In this document: positions 18,629 to 24,495 of the stretch, piece after piece
How positions within the stretch are numbered: the stretch's first letter is position 1
How the letters are laid out: every line of letters starts with the position of its first letter
NCBI GenBank assembly: GCA_023374025.1
Contig: SIJG01000026.1
Coordinates: forward strand, 698,028-762,027
Source: Heterodera schachtii
Lineage: Eukaryota; Nematoda; Chromadorea; Rhabditida; Heteroderidae
Direction of reading: 5' to 3'
Length of the DNA: 64,000 nucleotides
Made by a program: the position numbers and the translations under genes
The notes under the pieces: model-generated
Databases searched by the model: none
Seen by the model: the letters and a program-made list of their open reading frames with translations, nothing else
What the model was told of the DNA's origin: nothing

Positions 18629-19927
18629 TTAAAATATACTTTTCTTAAAATGTAATGTGAGAATACAACTTCCCCAGTGAAATTTAACGAATTCACCAAA
18701 CGGTGTATGAATTTCAATTGTAATTTCTGAAATTCGTTTAGATTGTAGACGATGAAAGTACTCGGTGCTATATATAACTTCACTAATCGACCCTGGGTCG
18801 TCGACGACGTTAACTATTCTTAATAGCGGAGCCATTTGGTTCCCGATAATTGTGTTTTCTATTAAATTTGGTGCATAAATGTATAGCTGCCTTACACCTC
18901 CCGTCAAATCTGGCATATAATTCGCCTCTTCCGCATGAAATAGCCTTGTGTTCTTAAAACCGAGCACATAGGCGAGGTGTTTTGACAAATCTATGTGGGA
19001 GATAGCAGCGGAAAGATAGACAATAAATTTTTGATCAATGCTATCATACTGAAATTGAACATCCTGATTGGCTAGTCTCTCTCTTTTTTGTGGTCCTTTT
19101 TCAGCTTCAGCAAGTTCTCTATTTTCAATATCTTTACGTTTAATATGCTCCCCAAGCGCCAAGTTAAGCCTATCCACCATTCCACTATAACCCTTTTCCG
19201 ATTTATCATTATATTCTTCGAGAGTTGATGAATATTTAGTCTTTGCCTGTCTGGCGATTCCCTTTGCGACATCAGCTGATTTCTTTGCATGTTTCATGTC
19301 ATTATTTGCCACATGCTCTAAGGTTGTGGTTTTAGCTTTCTCTACTTCTTCTTGAAAAGATTTAAGTTCATTTCGAGATGTTTGAATTTGGTTTCCCATC
19401 TCTACCATTTTGTCAAACCATACTTTTATATCAGGCTCTTCTAAAATTTGAGTATTTGTTTCCCGTAGTGTGTTTATTTGGGTTTGGATGGAACTCGAGA
19501 TATTATTGATCTGATTGAAATGTCTTTCTACATCTCTCCCGGCACGTTCTGCGGCCCTCTTTGCGATATCAATTTTTGAGTCTTTGGTATCTTCAGCCTT
19601 GGCTTCTCTCTTTCCACGTTGTTTTTTGATTTTGTAATGATGAGTGAATGCTTCGTTAATTTTATTTCCCAATCCCCCGGCGGTTTTAAAACTCATGTCC
19701 GGTAAATAAACTTGAGTGGGAACACTGCTGTCATTTTCCCATACTTTAATAAACTCTTGACCATTTATACCGAGAGCGGTGAATGAGTAGGGATAAATAA
19801 TTGATGAGAGAGCTACTGACCAATTTGTGCCCAATTCCAAAGTCTCGGGGAGTCGTACTGTGAATTTTGATGTGCTGTTCCCCTGCCCCGGTGTGTTCGA
19901 AGGTAGTATTATGTAAAAGTCATCCAT
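18629..19927 (-). CDS. penton-like minor capsid protein with coiled-coil insertion
   Basis: The N-terminus (DDFYIILPSN ... FTVRLPETLELG, then WSVALSSIIYPYSF) matches the Polinton minor capsid (penton-like, single jelly-roll) signature. The end (residues 288-432) resumes beta-rich sequence with FIVYLSAAI and LAYVLGF motifs of the same fold. Between about residues 100 and 287 lies a long, charged, alanine- and glutamate-rich helical segment that has the look of a coiled coil. Usual Polinton penton proteins lack such a large insertion. It overlaps the integrase stop by 8 bases. Total length is 432 residues. Confidence 0.78.
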   Translation of the reverse strand: MDDFYIILPSNTPGQGNSTSKFTVRLPETLELGTNWSVALSSIIYPYSFTALGINGQEFIKVWENDSSVPTQVYLPDMSFKTAGGLGNKINEAFTHHYKIKKQRGKREAKAEDTKDSKIDIAKRAAERAGRDVERHFNQINNISSSIQTQINTLRETNTQILEEPDIKVWFDKMVEMGNQIQTSRNELKSFQEEVEKAKTTTLEHVANNDMKHAKKSADVAKGIARQAKTKYSSTLEEYNDKSEKGYSGMVDRLNLALGEHIKRKDIENRELAEAEKGPQKRERLANQDVQFQYDSIDQKFIVYLSAAISHIDLSKHLAYVLGFKNTRLFHAEEANYMPDLTGGVRQLYIYAPNLIENTIIGNQMAPLLRIVNVVDDPGSISEVIYSTEYFHRLQSKRISEITIEIHTPFGEFVKFHWGSCILTLHFKKSIF

Positions 19928-20873
19928 CTGTTTTCACCAATTCCTGGTTATAAAATATACCTTTTATTAAATTTCCTTCCAAATCTTCAATTCTGTATGA
20001 ATCAGGTGTCGTCGAATTAACAATAACGATTTTAAATAATTCTTCGGTAAAGTTCGGAAGATACCCCTTTGCAAATTTACCTTTTTCCTTGGTAATTCGA
20101 ACGATATCGCCAATTTTAAATTTGTTGTTTTTCGAAATTTTAAATTCCTTCTCCTTATATAATTTTTCCCAGAGCGCCCGGGCATTTTCAAAATTAATTG
20201 AAGACGGCTTGACCCCCAATGTCCTATTCACACTATTGTTAATGTTTGTGACTATTTTGTCTATTACATCGACCCATCGTAGAGTGTCCATTTTTGTAAA
20301 ATATCGATACAACCGTTCCTTTATTGTCCGATTTGCCCTTTCAACGACTCCGGCGTGGAGGTCGGGACTATACATGACATTTTTGATGATGAATTTTTCT
20401 TCAAAATATTTTTTCATTTTTCCCGCCTGAAATTCCAATCCGCTGTCACTATATATTTTCATCGGGATAATTTTCGACTTTTCGAACACCCGATCAAAAG
20501 CCTCGATCATGTCCTCACTCTTTTTTGACTTGGCCGGTGCACTGAAGATCATTCGACTCAGCACGTCGATGCATACCAACAGATACTTGTAACCGTCGTT
20601 ATGCTTTTTCAATTGATCAAAGATACCCAAATCGCACTGCCAATCGGTATGGAAGCCGCTCGGTATCGTCTTTAGTCTCGGGAATCTTTTCCTTATGGGT
20701 TTGTGAATGGTGTATGTTCTCTGCTTTTCTAGGAATTTATTTACATCATCACTCGTGATTTCCGGGTCAATCTTTTTTGCCTCATTTAAAATTTTTTGAA
20801 TTCCAGCAAAACTTGCCGGAGATTTTAAATTAAAATAAATTTTTGATAAAATTTTCTCTACAGTCTTGCCCAT
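19920..20873 (-). CDS. INT: Polinton retroviral-type (DDE) integrase
   Basis: The 317-residue product starts at the ATG at 20871-20873; a longer frame needs a GTG start and a large overlap. The rve core shows W78-Q79-C-D81 (catalytic Asp), YSDSGLEF with D143, and GVVERANRTIKERL with E179, a D,D(35)E spacing. After the core comes a basic segment and an SH3/chromo-like C-terminal domain (FKIGDIVRITKE ... YRIEDLEG). No complete HHCC zinc motif is seen at the N-terminus. It inserts the element into host DNA after binding the terminal repeats. The start overlaps the upstream gene by 16 bases. Confidence 0.95.
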   Translation of the reverse strand: MGKTVEKILSKIYFNLKSPASFAGIQKILNEAKKIDPEITSDDVNKFLEKQRTYTIHKPIRKRFPRLKTIPSGFHTDWQCDLGIFDQLKKHNDGYKYLLVCIDVLSRMIFSAPAKSKKSEDMIEAFDRVFEKSKIIPMKIYSDSGLEFQAGKMKKYFEEKFIIKNVMYSPDLHAGVVERANRTIKERLYRYFTKMDTLRWVDVIDKIVTNINNSVNRTLGVKPSSINFENARALWEKLYKEKEFKISKNNKFKIGDIVRITKEKGKFAKGYLPNFTEELFKIVIVNSTTPDSYRIEDLEGNLIKGIFYNQELVKTDG

Positions 20874-21664
20874 ATTAGCGGTTTGAATGGTTTCTTCTCT
20901 CGCACTATGCCGGGTGTTTTTATAGATTTGGTTGCCTTTTTCCTTCCACGTCCCCACATAACCCTTGATTTATCAACTATATCTTTTACTGTTGGATCCT
21001 TCAGTAACCGATCTTTAAGAAATTTTGCACCGCGCGGCGTTTCATCTTTCTTCCCCGCGAGATACACCAAAACATCTCTGTAATTACTGTTTTCGATCGG
21101 TAAATTCATGTTCGACTGTACCTTTCCAGCCGCGGTAATTTTAAATAAATCTTTGTTGTCCTTTACGTACCTAAAAAGGTCATTTAAAAGGGTCGGGTGT
21201 ATAATAGACGTTTTGGTCGGAACGGGTGTTTTGAGTGTGGGTGTTATTTGGGGCTCCGGAGTTAACTCCTCAAGTGATTCATTAACTGATTCGGAATAAG
21301 GACTTTGCTCTTTAAGTCTTTTCCTAGGAATAATTATTTTCCGTGGTTCATCAGTCTTCTGTGCTTTGGATTCAGTGTTGAGGCCAAGATATGGTGCAAC
21401 GTTCGGACCGGGTACATGATTCTCAATCACCACCTTCTGTGGTCTATTTTCAAGTATCCCCTTTACCGTACGTCTTTCTTTATAGAGCCAATCGTGTCTC
21501 TTCGCCTTGAGGTCCTCGCTTATGCCGGGGTCTTGTAAATTCTGAGATATCATTGCGTCTAAACTTGCTTTTTCATTTTGGAGATAATCACCGCTATTCA
21601 TCGCATTCCGCAGGGCTAAATATTCCGTCTCGGGAATCATTAACATTTTCTTTGCAAATTTCAT
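20858..21664 (-). CDS. conserved Polinton protein of unknown function
   Basis: The 268-residue product starts MKFAKKMLMIPETEYLALRN, the usual opening of a Polinton protein found next to the ATPase and integrase. The N-terminal 75 residues are helical. The middle (80-160) is proline- and charge-rich and probably disordered. Residues about 165-235 form a second compact region (LFRYVKDNKDLFKITAAGKV), and the tail is strongly basic. It starts within the upstream gene's stop (ATGA overlap). A structural or DNA-linked role is possible, but none is established. Confidence 0.65.
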   Translation of the reverse strand: MKFAKKMLMIPETEYLALRNAMNSGDYLQNEKASLDAMISQNLQDPGISEDLKAKRHDWLYKERRTVKGILENRPQKVVIENHVPGPNVAPYLGLNTESKAQKTDEPRKIIIPRKRLKEQSPYSESVNESLEELTPEPQITPTLKTPVPTKTSIIHPTLLNDLFRYVKDNKDLFKITAAGKVQSNMNLPIENSNYRDVLVYLAGKKDETPRGAKFLKDRLLKDPTVKDIVDKSRVMWGRGRKKATKSIKTPGIVREKKPFKPLIWARL

Positions 21665-22011
21665 GATGTTATTTTTTCTAATAAATGTTGGGCTAAAACA
21701 CTTAGTACCGGGATCAAGACAGCTCCCAGGGCTATACCACTACCCTGTTGTATCCTTTTTCTTGCCGTTTTCTCGGAACGAGATTTGGCAATTTCTCTAT
21801 AGAAATCGGCGAATAGTGCCAATCTTCTTTTTTGTTTGTTCGTGAGTTTAAAACTAAAACTCAATATATTTGCACAAATTTCAACGATTGCTAAAATTTG
21901 GTCAGCTGTAGCCTTTTCGATTAATTCGTTCTTCTTTTGTTCTGATCTGGTGGAGGCAAGCTTCTTTAGGAATGCTGTATTATCCTTCACTTCGGAGCTA
22001 AATTTATACAT
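21661..22011 (-). CDS. small conserved Polinton protein
   Basis: The 116-residue product has a helical N-terminal part (NTAFLKKLASTRSEQKKNEL), the recurrent segment ILAIVEICANILSFSFKL, a basic region (ARKRIQQGSGIALGA) and a hydrophobic C-terminal end (VLIPVLSVLAQHLLEK). This layout recurs in Polintons of many animals beside the ATPase gene. The function is unknown; the Gly-rich hydrophobic tail could be membrane-active. A TATATAAGG box precedes it (22035-22043). Confidence 0.65.
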   Translation of the reverse strand: MYKFSSEVKDNTAFLKKLASTRSEQKKNELIEKATADQILAIVEICANILSFSFKLTNKQKRRLALFADFYREIAKSRSEKTARKRIQQGSGIALGAVLIPVLSVLAQHLLEKITS

Positions 22012-22034
22012 TTTAATTTAATTTAATTTCCTAT

Positions 22035-22043
22035 CCTTATATA
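22035..22043 (-). promoter_or_regulatory. TATA-like box of the 116-aa/268-aa/INT/penton unit
   Basis: The minus strand reads TATATAAGG, 24 bases before the ATG at 22011, in the gap between the ATPase stop and this gene. The same 9-mer stands ahead of the PAZ gene. Confidence 0.55.
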
Positions 22044-22658
22044 CTATTCAATTGGTAAATAAATTTCCAGAGTCTCATCTGGAAAAATTTTGCTACATAA
22101 TCTGAATTCCTCATCAGAATTTGGATGCATGTTAATCATGAGATAGCTAAATTGATTATTGGTAGCATCATGATATGCATCCATGAAATAATTCAGTCTT
22201 TTTGGGAACAGTTGTGACCCCAGTGTTCTCACTTGTAATTGTCCAGAAGGGTTGCGCATTAAAACCAGATAATGGGCGTTCGCTCTTGCCGTTTTAATGT
22301 CCCGACCATATAGACTCTGGGTTACAAAAATTACGCTTACGTTCCAATTATGGGAGCCCCTGGTAAATAGTATATCGAGGAAAGTATTCTGCATGTTAAG
22401 CATTAAATCGTCAAGTATCAGTAACAGGGGTTTTCCCTGTTCTTTAATCTTATTCATGTCTGGAATCCCGTTAAACGTCTCAACGCCCTCCCCGATTAAT
22501 CCTAAAATACTATCATTTATCTCACCATAACAATAAAGAATTTTTACAGGTGATGGTTCAATTAGATTTTTATGATGTTTTAAAAACCGTAATAGCCAAC
22601 GGGTCTTACCACTCCCGGTAGCCCCCGAGAGAATTAGTGTGAACGGACCGCGAAACAT
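22044..22658 (-). CDS. ATP: FtsK/HerA-type DNA-packaging ATPase
   Basis: The 204-residue product has Walker A at residues 12-19 (GATGSGKT), Walker B at 79-84 (LLILDD) and the sensor-like VTQSL with Q114. The block LFTRGSHNWNVSVIFVTQ and the AHYLVLMRNP segment are characteristic of Polinton and virophage packaging ATPases of the A32 family. It would drive genome packaging into capsids. The gene is complete, and a TATAAATAG box lies 26 bases upstream inside the end of the Cys-rich gene. Confidence 0.95.
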   Translation of the reverse strand: MFRGPFTLILSGATGSGKTRWLLRFLKHHKNLIEPSPVKILYCYGEINDSILGLIGEGVETFNGIPDMNKIKEQGKPLLLILDDLMLNMQNTFLDILFTRGSHNWNVSVIFVTQSLYGRDIKTARANAHYLVLMRNPSGQLQVRTLGSQLFPKRLNYFMDAYHDATNNQFSYLMINMHPNSDEEFRLCSKIFPDETLEIYLPIE

Positions 22659-22670
22659 TTTTAATGCCTC

Positions 22671-22850
22671 TTATTTATTTGAGCTATTTATATTTTCATA
22701 TGGAACATGTTTCGCGCATTTGGGGCATAGCCAGAAATTATCAAAAAATGATGTACCGAAATGCAAAAGACTGTGCATTTTACATCTCTTACAAATTTCG
22801 TAATGGCAGGGACAGTAATGACAACACTTAATTTTATGCGGGCAGTTCAT
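22671..22850 (-). CDS. 59-aa Cys/His-rich zinc-ribbon-like protein
   Basis: A short intact frame starts at the ATG at 22848-22850 and ends in TAA at 22671-22673. It has nine cysteines and several histidines, with pairs such as CHYCPC, CKRC and CPKC, which suggests two zinc-binding sites. The C-terminal dozen residues are polar. It lies between the divergent promoter and the ATPase gene and is in the same compact arrangement as its neighbours, which argues for a real gene. The family is not recognised. Confidence 0.6.
   Translation of the reverse strand: MNCPHKIKCCHYCPCHYEICKRCKMHSLLHFGTSFFDNFWLCPKCAKHVPYENINSSNK
22684..22692 (-). promoter_or_regulatory. TATA-like box of the ATPase gene
   Basis: The minus strand reads TATAAATAG, 26 bases before the ATPase ATG. 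It is embedded in the last codons of the Cys-rich gene. Confidence 0.55.
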
Positions 22851-22878
22851 TTTTTCAATTTAATTTTATTTTTGGTTA

Positions 22879-22887
22879 CTATTTATA
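22879..22887 (-). promoter_or_regulatory. TATA-like box, minus side of a divergent promoter
   Basis: The minus strand reads TATAAATAG, 29 bases before the ATG of the Cys-rich gene. It lies only 7 bases from the plus-strand box at 22895-22904. Confidence 0.6.
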
Positions 22888-22894
22888 GAGAGGG

Positions 22895-22904
22895 TATATA
22901 AAGG
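22895..22904 (+). promoter_or_regulatory. TATA box of the Polinton TBP gene
   Basis: TATATAAAGG stands 39 bases before the TBP ATG. Together with the minus-strand box it forms a divergent promoter within the 92 bases between the two start codons. Confidence 0.6.
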
Positions 22905-22942
22905 GGGTGAAATTACCATTTGATTGGTACATTGTATCAAAA

Positions 22943-23491
22943 ATGCAAAAACCGATTGTCGTAAATATAATTGCTCTCGCTAATCTCGGTACCGGGATTA
23001 AACTAAACTCTCTGACGATCACCGAATGCCAATTTAAGTATAACCCTAGAAAATTCAATGCCGCGGTTATCAAATGTGCAAGCCCCATTAAAGCCACCGC
23101 ATTATTATGGGAATCCGGGAAAATGATATGTCTGGGGACGAAAAGTCTGATAGACTGTGAAAATGCTATAAAAATTTTTATAGAAATAATTAAGGGCTCT
23201 GGGTGTCCGAAGGCTTCTTACTCCGGACACACGGTTGAAAATATTGTTTCGACTTTTAAATTCGGACATGAAATTGAACTGAACGAATTTAGAAAAAATC
23301 GTCGTGCCTTTTATGAACCCGAAATATTTTGCGGTTTAAATTTCAAGCGGGGTAAAAGCATGACTGCATTAATTTTCTGGACCGGTAAAGTCGTAATTAC
23401 AGGAACTAAAAACAATTCTGAAATTGACGAGATGTATCATTATATGCTACCCTACTTGAAAATGGCTCAAAAGAATATAAAGATACGATAA
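22943..23491 (+). CDS. TATA-binding protein (TBP) core
   Basis: The 182-residue product is a complete TBP saddle with both direct repeats and no N-terminal extension. Repeat 1 holds FKYNPRKFNAAVIK and WESGKMICLGTK. Repeat 2 holds FYEPEIFCGLNFKR and FWTGKVVITGTK. Of the four DNA-intercalating phenylalanines of TBP, F38, F129 and F145 are kept and one is W56. The TFIIB-contact motif YEPE (124-127) is kept. I start at the ATG at 22943; a GTG 36 bases earlier is less likely. TBP nucleates RNA polymerase preinitiation complexes at TATA boxes. The gene has its own TATA box, and its last 16 or so codons lie inside the right terminal repeat. It is diverged from cellular TBP, so it is not a recent host copy. 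Confidence 0.93.
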   Translation: MQKPIVVNIIALANLGTGIKLNSLTITECQFKYNPRKFNAAVIKCASPIKATALLWESGKMICLGTKSLIDCENAIKIFIEIIKGSGCPKASYSGHTVENIVSTFKFGHEIELNEFRKNRRAFYEPEIFCGLNFKRGKSMTALIFWTGKVVITGTKNNSEIDEMYHYMLPYLKMAQKNIKIR

Positions 23492-24050
23492 AAATTATTC
23501 ATTTATTAGGATGGTCCCCCAATTTATGGTAGTTGCGCATTTTAATGATTAATTATCGATTACTTCACGCGGCGCGGCATCGGCGGGAGGAAAAAAAAGT
23601 AGCAGCAACAATTTGGGGAAATCGGATTTGGTTGGGCGCCAACTTCATAGGGGTCCAATAGGTTTTGGATCTTGGCGGCAGCATCAAAATACTTCACCCC
23701 TTCCATGCCCTTTTTTGCCTGCTATGCCAATATTTTACCTGTTCTGTCCTTTTTTTCACCTGCTATCGCATGCTATGGCCCTTTTTCACCTGTTTTCACC
23801 TATTTCCAAATGTTTTTCACCTATTTTTACCACTTATCCCAGGACATTTCACATGTCACCTATTGGTTTTCACCTGATTTCATCAGGATATTTCACCTAT
23901 TTCCTAATGTTTTTTCACCTCTTTTGATCATAGATCCAAATTTCAGCGAATTTTTTACCTATTTGTATTGTACGATTGGTACATCATCCTTTATCGGTGA
24001 TTCAATCAATTTAATTTCTCAAAATAGGCGGAGTAAAAGGGCTGTAAGGG
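23445..24050. repeat. right terminal inverted repeat of the Polinton
   Basis: This is the reverse-complement partner of 11780-12395 and ends ...GGGCTGTAAGGG at 24050. The inner edge lies inside the TBP coding region. The TTTCACCT words (AGGTGAAA on the other strand) are frequent. The long open frames here (23613-23927, 23672-24067) are low-complexity and reflect the repeats. Confidence 0.93.
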
Positions 24051-24064
24051 GGCGGTGGTTCGGA

Positions 24065-24295
24065 TGAAAGGGAGGGGGGGGGGGATTTGGTAAGGGAAGG
24101 GGGGGGGGGGGATTTGGTAAGGGAAGGGGGGGGGGTTTGGTAAGGGGAGGGGGGGGGGGGGATTTGGTAAGGGAAGGGGGGGATTTGGTAAGGGAAGGGG
24201 GGGGGGGATTTGGTAAGGGAAGGGGGGGGGGGGGGGGATTTGGTAAGGGAAGGGGGGGGGGGGTTTTTGGTAAGGGAAGGGGGGGGGGGATTTTA
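24065..24295. repeat. G-tract tandem array beside the Polinton end
   Basis: The unit gatttggtaagggaaggggg repeats about nine times with G-runs of variable length (6 to more than 15). The plus strand carries dozens of G3+ runs and could form quadruplexes. It starts 15 bases outside the right terminal repeat. The left flank has no counterpart. Confidence 0.88.
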
Positions 24296-24320
24296 CACCG
24301 GATTAATGTGCCATATACTA

Positions 24321-24495
24321 CTCACGGTTAACCTGCGTTAACCGTGGTTAAGGAGGTAGTAAACCACGGTTAACTCAACCGTGGTTTAGCCTTAACCACG
24401 GTTAAAAAGGGAAGGACGAGCATACCGGTTAAGGATTCTTAACCATGGTTAACGCCGTTAACCGTGGTTTAGCTCTAAACCGCGAGACGAGCATA
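24321..24495. repeat. cluster of AACCGTGGTT-type palindromes
   Basis: Within 175 bases the core AACC(G/A)TGGTT or its inverted form CCACGGTT occurs about eight times, for example at 24337-24352, 24361-24374, 24392-24405, 24439-24453 and 24457-24473. The 10-mer GACGAGCATA is repeated at 24415 and 24486. The spacing is irregular, unlike a simple tandem repeat. It could be an array of protein-binding sites or the end of a foldback element. Confidence 0.75.

Larger units (their letters stand above)
11780..24050. mobile_element. Polinton/Maverick element, about 12.3 kb, polB-less
   Basis: Two terminal inverted repeats of about 0.6 kb bound a block that is visibly less A+T-rich than its surroundings. 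The block encodes the Polinton morphogenesis set: DDE integrase, A32/HerA ATPase, adenain-like protease, major capsid and penton-like proteins. Eleven minus-strand ORFs run from 22850 down to 15196 with gaps of a few bases or overlaps of 4-17 bases. The plus strand carries a spliced JmjC gene on the left and a TBP gene on the right. All reading frames are intact, so the insertion is young or under selection. Usual Polintons are 15-20 kb and carry a protein-primed polymerase B; none is visible here. The capsid and integrase genes are firm evidence, and the two ends are set by where the inverted repeats stop matching. Confidence 0.95.
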
